Assembly (NCBI GenBank): GCA_955652855.1 | Contig: CATPCN010000250.1 | Coordinates: forward strand, 1-5,556 | DNA from: an uncultured Chthoniobacterales bacterium | GTDB taxonomy: Bacteria > Verrucomicrobiota > Verrucomicrobiae > Chthoniobacterales > UBA10450 | Length of the DNA: 5,556 bases | Reading direction: 5' to 3' | Part shown: positions 1 to 5,556 of the stretch, in pieces | How the letters are laid out: each line of letters opens with the position of its first letter | Position numbering within the stretch: the stretch's first letter is position 1 | Notes under the pieces: model-generated | Told to the model about the DNA's origin: nothing | The model's input: only the letters and a program-made list of their open reading frames with translations | Databases searched by the model: none | Position numbers and translations under genes: made by a program

Positions 1-2
1 CT

Positions 3-269
3 TCCTGGACTCAAACCACGAAATGTTCAGTCTCGTCGCCATCCCCAGCGAAAATTCGTGCTACGCCGCGAGACGATCCTTGGTTGCCGCGATCTGAATT
101 CCCGGACAGGCTCCTAGCGCCGGTCTTTGCGGGACTTCTGTTTGCGAGGCCGTCGCTTATCAACCTGCCGTTCGTCATCGCTGGGGTACTGAAGATCACA
201 TACGATCTGCTGCTTTACAGGGCATTTGTTCACCTCAAACCGCCCGACGAACAAGTGAAGACACCCTGA
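3..269 (+). pseudogene. 3' end of an MFS transporter, 5' part outside window and probably frameshifted
   Basis: Only the last part of the gene is here. The frame ending with TGA at 267-269 encodes a segment from about position 117 (APVFAGLLFA, then LPFVIAGVLKITYDLLLY and a charged HLKPPDE tail). This looks like the final loop, last transmembrane helix and cytoplasmic tail of a major facilitator superfamily permease. The same frame is open back to position 3, but its translation there is polar and unlike a permease. The neighbouring frame (from position 2) instead reads YAARRSLVAAI and hits TGA at 95-97. RSLVAAI followed directly by PVFAGLLF would match the usual loop-helix junction of such permeases, which suggests about 22 extra bases (roughly 95-116) or another frame-changing lesion. 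The family call for the C-terminal segment is moderately sure. The lesion is tentative because so little of the gene is visible, and the substrate is unknown. Confidence 0.45.
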
Positions 270-309
270 GAACTCAGGCAATCCTCAGAAAATTGTTTTA
301 TAAGTGTTC

Positions 310-792
310 ATGCGAACTTCGGTTCTCTTTATGTTGCTGTTCGCCGGTGCTCTGTCAGCACAGGACAGCAAGACTCCCGCCACCAAGCCCACTGTTGTGT
401 TTGTTTGTGAGCATGGCTCCGCCAAAGGCATAATTGCGGCGATTGAGTTTGAATCTATGGCCAAGGAAAAGGGCCTTGACCTAATCATCTTGGCGCGTGG
501 CACCAATCCAGATGCTGAAATCCCGAAGCTTATTCGCGATGGCCTGAAGGCCGACGGTTACGACGCCGGCACACGTAAACCAACGAAGGTATCGGAGAAA
601 GACCTAAAAGGTGCAGCGAGAATAGTTTCATTCGGCCCTGATCTCAAGCCGTGGCTCGCAGACGGCACGGCGATCTTAGACTGCAGCGCAACACCCTCTG
701 TCAGCGACGATTATCAGCGGGCGCGAAATTACTGTCAGCGACGATTATGCGGGCGCGAAATTACATCCGGCAACAGCTTGAGATTCTCCTGA
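310..792 (+). CDS. Exported low-molecular-weight phosphatase / arsenate reductase-like protein with altered C-terminus
   Basis: From ATG 310 this is a 160-aa protein. GTG 304 is an in-frame alternative adding two residues; neither has a clear ribosome binding site. Residues 1-17 (MRTSVLFMLLFAGALSA, then QD) look like a signal peptide, so the mature protein should be periplasmic or exported. The core strand VVFVC followed by EHGSAK is the P-loop position of the LMW protein tyrosine phosphatase/ArsC fold, whose consensus is C-x5-R-[ST]. Here it is C33-x5-K39-G40, so the phosphate-binding arginine is replaced by lysine. ARGTNPDAEIP and GYDAGTRKPTKVSEKDL match the following family segments. Catalysis cannot be assumed. 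After SVSDDYQRARNY the last 20 or so residues are non-native: a tandem duplication changes frame and the protein ends at TGA 790-792 instead of the ancestral-looking TAA 807-809. The family call is fairly sure; phosphatase versus arsenate reductase is open. Confidence 0.75.
   Translation: MRTSVLFMLLFAGALSAQDSKTPATKPTVVFVCEHGSAKGIIAAIEFESMAKEKGLDLIILARGTNPDAEIPKLIRDGLKADGYDAGTRKPTKVSEKDLKGAARIVSFGPDLKPWLADGTAILDCSATPSVSDDYQRARNYCQRRLCGREITSGNSLRFS
698..763 (+). repeat. Imperfect tandem duplication (34 bp + 32 bp) inside the phosphatase-like gene
   Basis: Copy 1 is 698-731 and copy 2 is 732-763. Both begin ctgtcagcgacgattat and end gcgggcgcgaaatta; copy 1 has two extra bases (ca) in the middle. 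Removing the 32-bp copy joins codon TAC (730-732) to ATC (765-767). The frame then reads IRQQLEILLKDLRK and stops at TAA 807-809, a plausible amphipathic C-terminal helix following DDYQRARNY. As it stands, copy 2 is read in a different frame and yields CQRRLCGREITSGNSLRFS. The duplication therefore looks secondary, and its 32-bp length is not a multiple of three. Confidence 0.85.
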
Positions 793-920
793 AGGATCTC
801 AGAAAATAACGGCGCGCTGTGAGCTTAACGAAAGTACTTCAACGCGCTGTCCGCTCAATATCAGAAGACTGGCGCGCGAAACTGTCGCCGGTGTAATCTT
901 TACAACAAGGAGGCTAGTAA
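793..920. other. Intergenic region upstream of the GMC operon
   Basis: The first 17 bases (to TAA 807-809) look like the former coding end of the phosphatase-like gene. The remainder should contain the promoter of the 921-3620 operon, but no convincing -35/-10 pair stands out. The short string cgcgctgt occurs twice (about 813-820 and 843-850) with a 30-bp start-to-start spacing. This could be an operator half-site or chance. No terminator-like hairpin with a T-run was seen. Confidence 0.4.
907..913 (+). promoter_or_regulatory. Strong Shine-Dalgarno for the 253-aa gene
   Basis: The sequence aaggagg is a near-perfect anti-16S match and lies 7 bases before ATG 921. It fixes the start of the first operon gene and suggests efficient translation, in contrast to the weak or absent sites before the other genes here. 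Confidence 0.85.
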
Positions 921-1682
921 ATGTCGGCTCAATTCGACAACCCGCTCACCCCTGAATTGCGGGATACACTGAATAACTTGGCAGCCGGCTTGTTTGGCTT
1001 GGACACATGGGTCAAGGAGCCAGGGAAGTATGTGCCGCCCAATCAAAATCTTCCGTGGCGGGCCGCAGGCCACACGTTTACGCCTGCGGATCTGGCGGTG
1101 ATTCCGTTCTTCGAGAATCTGTTGCGCGAATCGTCGGGCGACGACGACTTGGGCGTCCGATGGGCCACCGTTGCGGCCGATCCACTCAAGTACTCGCCGT
1201 TGCCAAATCCGGCAGCGTGGCGGAAGAACCGCGGGCTCGGCGATGTTCCCAAGTTCGGCATCGTGCCCAGCGGCAATGTCTGGCTGACAGATGCAACCGG
1301 GAAGACGATATCGCGTGCTACATTCTACGCGCAATGTTGGCCCCTTCTCGGAGCCGTGGTTGACGCACGTCGAAATCCCGGCCCGGTCGATTGGGCTGCC
1401 TTGGCGAGAGACTTGTTGAGTAACTCCGCTCTCCAGTGGCCAGCCACGTCACAGCCGCCCTCCGCGGTATTTATCATTCAGTTCACCAGTGACATGTTGT
1501 ACGCGATGCTCGGGATGCGGAACCCCGCGCCCGAAGAGTGGCGGCGCGCGGTCCTGGTCGAGTTGGGCGAATACCGGCGCCCGGGGAATGAATATACGCG
1601 GGGCGACACGGCTGTAGCGGTTAAGGCATTTGAGAAACTCGCCGGCTTGGCGAAGCGAGAGGCATCTCATGGAAATGGCTGA
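921..1682 (+). CDS. Uncharacterised 253-aa protein, probable partner of the GMC oxidoreductase
   Basis: This is the intact first gene of a two-gene operon, with its start set by a perfect-looking aaggagg. I do not recognise a named family. The protein begins MSAQFDNPLTPELRDTLNNL and has no signal peptide, twin-arginine motif or transmembrane helix. It contains one cysteine (in FYAQCWPLL), a proline- and tryptophan-rich middle, a hydrophobic segment near residues 184-195 (VFIIQFTSDMLY), and a charged helical C-terminus. Its stop overlaps the GMC start by 14 bp, implying translational coupling. By analogy with gluconate 2-dehydrogenase-type systems, where a small non-catalytic subunit is encoded next to a GMC flavoprotein, it may be an accessory subunit. 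It lacks the exported-protein features usual for those small subunits, so that role is an inference from position only. Confidence 0.8.
   Translation: MSAQFDNPLTPELRDTLNNLAAGLFGLDTWVKEPGKYVPPNQNLPWRAAGHTFTPADLAVIPFFENLLRESSGDDDLGVRWATVAADPLKYSPLPNPAAWRKNRGLGDVPKFGIVPSGNVWLTDATGKTISRATFYAQCWPLLGAVVDARRNPGPVDWAALARDLLSNSALQWPATSQPPSAVFIIQFTSDMLYAMLGMRNPAPEEWRRAVLVELGEYRRPGNEYTRGDTAVAVKAFEKLAGLAKREASHGNG
1657..1662 (+). promoter_or_regulatory. Ribosome binding site deciding the GMC start
   Basis: gagagg lies 6 bases upstream of ATG 1669, inside the end of the preceding gene. It supports ATG 1669 (protein MEMADFVIVG) over the further-upstream in-frame ATG 1630. A second ATG at 1675 (MADFVIVG) is possible but is spaced less well. 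Confidence 0.55.
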
Positions 1683-3048
1683 TTTTGTGATCGTAGGCAG
1701 CAGCGGTGGCGGAGGCACCATCAGTTGGTTGCTCGCCAAAGCTGGTTTCAAGGTAGTCGTTCTCGAGCAGGGAGCCGATCTTGCGCAGCCCCTCAGCGAC
1801 ACGGTTGCGAACCCGCTCGACGGGAAGGGAAACGTCGACACGGAAAGCTTGAAGTACAACCCTTACCCGCACGATGAATACCGCTTCCGGCTGGAGCGGC
1901 CGGACCCGAAACGTCGGCTCCGTGGCGAGTACAACACATTTCGTTCTTCCGCTGCCGCGAATGCCGCGCCCTTCAACGGGGCATGGACCGCATCCGTACT
2001 GGGCGGCGGTTCCATCATCTGGGGTACGTGGTCGTTTCGGGCACTGCCGATCGACTTCCGGCTTCGCACCCACTTTGCAGCTACAGGGCAATTGGACAAA
2101 CTCGAAAAGGAGTGGGGCTATTCGATACCAGACTGGCCCGTCTCGTTTGCCGAAATGGAGCCCTTTTATAATGTGGCGGAAACCCTATTGGCGGTAAGCG
2201 GCGACCGCGATGCCGTCACCGCAGCCGTCAGGGATAGCGCTTGGTATCAGGAGTTTTCGAAGCTCAAGTATTTCTCCAAAGCAGGAAACTGGCAGCCAGA
2301 TTTTCCTTTCCCTTGCGACCCATATCCCATCACACCGGTTGGCGACTTTTTCTGGCAAGGCGCTGCGACCGCCGGGTACCACCCCGTTCCACTGCCAAGC
2401 GGCATGGTATCGCCGGGATCTCCCGGATATAAGACCCGCGCCAAAATTCAGGAGGCGCTCAAGCACAACCGGCCGGCCGGATCGTTCTGGGAGCAATCCG
2501 CACAGAAGATATGGTCCGATCGCGTGAGAAGCGCGTGCAACCTGTGCGGTTATTGTGGCGAGTATCTGTGTTGGGGCAAGGAGGGACCGAAGTCCGGCAG
2601 CCGGGTTTCGACGATTAAGGAGCTTCGCGATCTGCCCAACGCGGAGATCCGCACCAATGCGAAAGCGTACGAAATCATCTATGATGCTCAGACGCGTCGC
2701 GCGACCGGTGTGCGCTATCTGGATGTTTCGGACCAGGATAACCCGCGCGCCTGCGTGCAGCGCGCGCGACATGTCATCGTGTCTTGCGGCGCGGTGCAAT
2801 CGGCGCGTCTGCTGCTGATGTCAGGGCCGCCCGCGGGCCTCGGCAACAGCACCGATCAGGTGGGGCGTTATGCAACGTTCCATCTATTCGGCCTGGGAAT
2901 CACAGCGGCGCTGCCGGCGAAGTTCCAAGGCATTCTGCACGGCGAATTCGGGCATACAGGCAATACGACTTCGTTTGAGACTTACTTCGTCAAGGACGAC
3001 ATTACAAAACGGATACGGCTGGTAAGTGGTGGAAGGCCGGGACCATGA
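1669..3048 (+). CDS. GMC-family FAD oxidoreductase, N-terminal part (split by frameshift)
   Basis: This frame gives 459 aa holding the FAD-binding half of a glucose-methanol-choline oxidoreductase. ADFVIVGSSGGGGT (residues 4-17) is the dinucleotide-binding loop, and E33 in VVVLEQG is the expected ribose-binding acidic residue. GGGSIIWG (112-119) matches the conserved flavin-contact segment, and GAVQSARLLLMSG (from 374) matches the second GMC signature region. Residues 290-301 contain C-x2-C-x2-C-x4-C, a possible Fe-S site resembling the cysteine-rich stretch of some GMC dehydrogenase catalytic subunits. No export signal is present. The frame runs into unrelated sequence after KDDITK (about 3009) and stops at 3046-3048, while the expected continuation GKWWKAGTMTSTAKKN is in the next frame. 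Restoring one A at 3006-3009 gives a single 650-aa protein (1669-3620), a usual length for this group. The substrate (sugar, polyol, alcohol) is unknown. Confidence 0.88.
   Translation: MEMADFVIVGSSGGGGTISWLLAKAGFKVVVLEQGADLAQPLSDTVANPLDGKGNVDTESLKYNPYPHDEYRFRLERPDPKRRLRGEYNTFRSSAAANAAPFNGAWTASVLGGGSIIWGTWSFRALPIDFRLRTHFAATGQLDKLEKEWGYSIPDWPVSFAEMEPFYNVAETLLAVSGDRDAVTAAVRDSAWYQEFSKLKYFSKAGNWQPDFPFPCDPYPITPVGDFFWQGAATAGYHPVPLPSGMVSPGSPGYKTRAKIQEALKHNRPAGSFWEQSAQKIWSDRVRSACNLCGYCGEYLCWGKEGPKSGSRVSTIKELRDLPNAEIRTNAKAYEIIYDAQTRRATGVRYLDVSDQDNPRACVQRARHVIVSCGAVQSARLLLMSGPPAGLGNSTDQVGRYATFHLFGLGITAALPAKFQGILHGEFGHTGNTTSFETYFVKDDITKRIRLVSGGRPGP
3006..3009 (+). other. Frameshift site in the GMC gene (A-run, one base missing)
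   Basis: The run is AAAA, read as ACA AAA CGG. With five A's the frame becomes ACA AAA ACG GAT ACG and continues as TKTDTAGKWWKAGTMTSTAK, typical GMC sequence. A natural -1 slip of the lysine codon on A-AAA would produce the same protein, but the site is not a canonical X-XXY-YYZ heptamer and I saw no obvious stimulator. A real one-base deletion or a sequencing/assembly error is more likely. Confidence 0.8.
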
Positions 3049-3620
3049 CTAGCACGGCCAAGAAGAATCCGCTGGAGAACGCCGATGGTAAATTGCGTGG
3101 AAAGTCCCTGATTCAACGCCCGCTGCTAGCGGCGATGGAAGCATACAATCGGACGCTGGAGGTGCGCCTGACCGCGGATGACCTCCCCAGAGCGGACAAC
3201 CGGGTCGATCTCGATCCCGTGTATGTGGACGAGTACGGATTTCCCGTCGCACGGGTCACCCGGAACTTCGGACCGAATGAACAGTTAATGTTTCAACTGG
3301 TCGAGTCGAGGCTGCGGAAGGTGTGCGATTTGTACGTCAAGAAGGGGATTCTCAAGCAAACGGATGTGAGCTTCGGTAAGGCCATCGTCGATCTCATCGG
3401 CGATCACCAGATGGGCACGTGCCGGATGGGCGATGATCCGGCCACGTCGGTGGTGGACCGCAACTTCCGGCTGCACGATACTCCCAACGTATTTGTAATC
3501 GATACCAGCTTCTTCCCGACCGGATTTGGGCTCAATCCGATGGTGACCACCGTGGCGAATGCATTGCGGGTTGGCACCTGGATTGTAGAACAGTCAAAGC
3601 GCGGGAAAGGGCTGGATTAG
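3045..3620 (+). CDS. GMC-family FAD oxidoreductase, C-terminal part (split by frameshift)
   Basis: This frame gives 191 aa from ATG 3045, covering the GMC C-terminal substrate/active-site domain (GMC_oxred_C type). HQMGTCRMGDD carries the catalytic histidine (H121 here, H580 in the restored protein). FPTGFGLNPMVTTVANALR carries the paired asparagine (N623 restored), the His/Asn arrangement known from cholesterol-oxidase-like GMC enzymes. FVIDTSFFPT is the usual flavin-proximal segment. The ATG overlaps the stop of the upstream frame as ATGA, and ggaagg (3031-3036) sits 8 bases before it, so separate re-initiation is conceivable. However, the same frame already reads GMC-like sequence upstream of the ATG (AGKWWKAG, to about 3009), which argues that 3045 is an internal methionine of one original gene. 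The C-terminal fragment alone could not bind FAD. Confidence 0.85.
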   Translation: MTSTAKKNPLENADGKLRGKSLIQRPLLAAMEAYNRTLEVRLTADDLPRADNRVDLDPVYVDEYGFPVARVTRNFGPNEQLMFQLVESRLRKVCDLYVKKGILKQTDVSFGKAIVDLIGDHQMGTCRMGDDPATSVVDRNFRLHDTPNVFVIDTSFFPTGFGLNPMVTTVANALRVGTWIVEQSKRGKGLD

Positions 3621-3766
3621 AAGTTCGCGTTGGAACTCGGCAGAATTCTGCTGGGCGGACTGAGGTTAAGTCACGCACCGACTATCCCAATGCCTCTCGC
3701 TTGGCAAGCGCGTTCAGCACATCACTCAGGTAAAATTCAGCTTCGGTATATATCATACTGAACCGG
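3621..3766. other. Intergenic region with two short palindromes
   Basis: There is a perfect 12-bp palindrome gcagaattctgc at 3640-3651, 20 bp after the GMC stop, and an interrupted one cgcttg-g-caagcg at 3698-3710. Neither has the loop plus T-run of an intrinsic terminator. An AT-rich patch (taaaat 3731-3736; tatatatcat about 3747-3756) just before the next gene may include its promoter -10 region, but no matching -35 is clear. Confidence 0.4.
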
Positions 3767-5556
3767 GTGATCTTCCAGGCTCGATTCATCGCGGGCGTTC
3801 TTGGTCTCTCATTGGTCTGGCCCATCGCAGCCATCGGCCAGGCTGTGCCGCGCGACGTGCGGGCAGTACGAGCGGAGCACCCACCAAGGCTTGACGGCAT
3901 CGTTGACCAGAGCTGGGCGGCTGGCGCCGTGATCTCCGAGTTCCACCAAAGAGAGCCGTTCGAGGGACGGCTCGCTACTGAAAAGACGGTCGTCAGGATT
4001 CTCTATGACCGGCACTATTTGTACTTTGGATTCGAGTGCCTCGATTCCGAACCGGATCGTATTGCCGCCAGCGAACTGCGCCGGGATACCGACTTTACTG
4101 TGGACGATCACGTTTCGATCATGATCTCGCCCAATAACGATGCGCGCAATGGATATGTCTTCACCACCAATCCGCTCGGCACGCAGTTTGATGCCCTGAT
4201 CGCCGACCAGGGCGAGATCAACGACCCCAACTGGGACGGAATCTGGAAGTCGAATGCAAGAATTACGCCACACGGATGGTCCGCGACCATCGCGATTCCC
4301 TTTTCGACACTCAACTTCAAGACATCGGGCGACGTGACCGTGGGATTGAACTTCCGGCGATTCATCCGGCGAAAGAACGAAGAGGATCTCTGGCATTCCT
4401 ACTTGCGCATTTACGGCCTGGAGCGCGTCTCCGAAGGTGGCCGGCTGACGGACCTCAAAGAAATCGGCAGCGGCAGGCTGCTACTCATAAAGCCCTACCT
4501 GCTTGGCGGGCTGGTGTCCAATCCGGCGGTAGGTGTTCGAGGACTCCATACGGGGGGCCTCGATGTGAAGTACGGCATCCGCAGTAACCTTGTCGCAAAC
4601 CTGACCGTGAACACCGACTTCGCCGACGCCGACGTCGATCCGCTGCGAGTCAACATTACCCCGTTCAAGAGCTCGCTACCGGAGAAACGGCCGTTCTTTC
4701 TGGAGAATGGCGGCTTCTTTCATTTTGGAACTCAGGAGAGCACGCAACTCTTCTTCAGCCGGCAGATCGGCATCGACCCCAACACAGCGGAGCAAGTGCC
4801 ATTGGATGTGGGAGCCAAGATCACGGGAACGTTGGGCGATTATGACATTGGCGTCCTTGATGCAAGAACACGCGAAAGTGGTCTGAATCCGTCGGCGAAC
4901 TACCTCGTCGCGCGAGTGAAACGAAAGATTCTCTCGGAGTCCTACATCGGCGCCATCGCCATCGACAAGGAAAGCGGCAACCCGCTCGATCGCTTCAACC
5001 GCACCGCGGGTGTGGACGCGAATTTTCTTCTTTTCAAGAAGCTCACTCTCTCGGGCTACTATGCGAAGACATCGTCCTACTTACCGCAGCAGCGGGGCAA
5101 GGACTGGGCGGAAGGCTTCATCGCCGCCTACAATAGCAATCTGATTCAAGCACAATGGCGTCACTCCATCATCCAGCCGAACTTCAATCCGGAAGTCGGA
5201 TTCGTGGATCGAACGGATTTGATCTCGAACTTCTACGATTTCCAAATCTCTCCGCGCCCGAAAACTGGCCCAATCCGCGAGCTGAACTTCGAGGCGTTCT
5301 ACTCCCGTCAGCCAAACACTCATGGAATTCTGCAAACGCAAGAATGGCAGACCACGTTTCGGGCGATCTTCCACAACGGCGCTTATACCGACGACGATCT
5401 GTTCGATAACTTCATTCAGCGGCTGACGACACCGTTCAACATTTTCAGGAACGCCTACATTCCAGCCGGTATCTACCACTTCGACCGGCACCAGTTCACT
5501 TACGGCTCCGACCTCAGCAAGCGATACTCCTGCGGCTTCTTCGAGCGATTCGGGAC
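3767..5556 (+). CDS. CBM9-like / DUF5916 outer-membrane-type protein, 3' end beyond window
   Basis: The open frame runs unbroken for 596 codons to the window edge. GTG 3767 is chosen because it opens a good signal peptide (MIFQARFIAGVLGLSLVWP, cleavage near IGQA-VP, residue 26); no Shine-Dalgarno is visible, and an in-frame TAA at 3731-3733 bounds the start. Residues about 35-230 resemble the family 9 carbohydrate-binding-like domain seen at the front of DUF5916 proteins: RLDGIVDQSW (41-50), LYDRHYLYFGFECLD (from 79), then NPLGTQFDA and GWSATIAIPFSTL. Residues from about 240 show DUF5916 hallmarks: TDFADADVD, LPEKRPFFLENGGFF (from 304) and LFFSRQIG (328-335), followed by alternating strand-like segments rich in aromatic residues. 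The protein is probably exported and anchored as an outer-membrane barrel; its ligand and role are not established. Full-length relatives are longer, so perhaps 100-300 residues are missing. Confidence 0.88.
   Translation, partial: MIFQARFIAGVLGLSLVWPIAAIGQAVPRDVRAVRAEHPPRLDGIVDQSWAAGAVISEFHQREPFEGRLATEKTVVRILYDRHYLYFGFECLDSEPDRIAASELRRDTDFTVDDHVSIMISPNNDARNGYVFTTNPLGTQFDALIADQGEINDPNWDGIWKSNARITPHGWSATIAIPFSTLNFKTSGDVTVGLNFRRFIRRKNEEDLWHSYLRIYGLERVSEGGRLTDLKEIGSGRLLLIKPYLLGGLVSNPAVGVRGLHTGGLDVKYGIRSNLVANLTVNTDFADADVDPLRVNITPFKSSLPEKRPFFLENGGFFHFGTQESTQLFFSRQIGIDPNTAEQVPLDVGAKITGTLGDYDIGVLDARTRESGLNPSANYLVARVKRKILSESYIGAIAIDKESGNPLDRFNRTAGVDANFLLFKKLTLSGYYAKTSSYLPQQRGKDWAEGFIAAYNSNLIQAQWRHSIIQPNFNPEVGFVDRTDLISNFYDFQISPRPKTGPIRELNFEAFYSRQPNTHGILQTQEWQTTFRAIFHNGAYTDDDLFDNFIQRLTTPFNIFRNAYIPAGIYHFDRHQFTYGSDLSKRYSCGFFERFG

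Noticed and set aside
265..278. Inverted repeat cctgag-aa-ctcagg overlapping the MFS stop codon, as a terminator
   Set aside because: The stem is only 5-6 bp with a very small loop, and the T-rich stretch (293-300) is about 15 bases away, too far for an intrinsic terminator.
874..886. gcgcgaaactgtc as a third, diverged copy of the 698-763 repeat
   Set aside because: The match covers only about a dozen bases with a gap, and is compatible with chance in this composition.
900..1334. Minus-strand 144-aa frame opposite the 253-aa gene
   Set aside because: The plus-strand gene has a strong ribosome binding site and an operon overlap. The antisense frame has neither.
1630..1668. Upstream in-frame ATG 1630 as the GMC start
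   Set aside because: It would add 13 polar residues before the FAD-binding strand, and has no ribosome binding site. ATG 1669 has gagagg at a good distance and gives the normal family N-terminus.
3001..3012. Programmed -1 ribosomal frameshift in the GMC gene
   Set aside because: There is no canonical X-XXY-YYZ slippery heptamer in frame and no clear downstream pseudoknot. A-AAA alone is a weak site. Kept only as a minor alternative to deletion or error.
3682..3900. Minus-strand 72-aa frame ending FYLSDVLNALAKREALG
   Set aside because: Most of it lies antisense to the signal peptide and N-terminus of the well-supported DUF5916 gene. No ribosome binding site or recognisable domain was seen.
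3809..4396. Minus-strand 195-aa frame
   Set aside because: It is fully antisense to the DUF5916 gene, and its composition is that of a shadow frame in GC-rich coding DNA.

Overview
The window looks like a stretch of bacterial chromosome, most plausibly from an Acidobacteriota (Solibacter/Bryobacterales-like) organism. This is an inference. It rests on moderately high GC by eye, a DUF5916 outer-membrane-type protein, a signal-peptide-bearing low-molecular-weight phosphatase-like protein with a CEHG P-loop, and a GMC dehydrogenase with an uncharacterised partner. No rRNA, tRNA, CRISPR array, insertion sequence or phage gene was seen. All recognisable genes lie on the + strand.

Layout. (1) Positions 1-269 hold the 3' end of an MFS transporter whose upstream part seems to continue in another frame. 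(2) Positions 310-792 encode an exported arsenate-reductase/LMW-phosphatase-like protein. Its C-terminus is scrambled by a 34/32-bp tandem duplication at 698-763. (3) Positions 793-920 are intergenic and end in a strong Shine-Dalgarno. (4) Positions 921-1682 encode a 253-aa protein of unknown family. It overlaps by 14 bp (5) a GMC-type FAD oxidoreductase at 1669-3620, which is split into 1669-3048 and 3045-3620 by an apparent one-base loss in an A-run at 3006-3009. (6) Positions 3621-3766 are intergenic with two short palindromes. (7) From 3767 to the window end runs a signal-peptide-bearing CBM9-like/DUF5916 protein, cut off at its 3' side.

The 253-aa gene and the GMC gene form a tight two-gene operon and probably make a two-component flavin dehydrogenase or oxidase. 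The GMC chain has a four-cysteine cluster (C290, C293, C296, C301) of the sort that could bind an Fe-S centre, plus the usual His/Asn active-site pair (H580/N623 in the frame-restored protein). The substrate cannot be told from sequence. The flanking genes show no obvious pathway link to it.

The most notable feature is that three of the five genes carry a frame-disrupting lesion: MFS (tentative), phosphatase (clear) and GMC (clear). They are either real gene decay or assembly/sequencing errors. I found no convincing new defence, mobile or RNA system. The least explained items are the unknown GMC partner and the lysine-for-arginine P-loop in the exported phosphatase-like protein.
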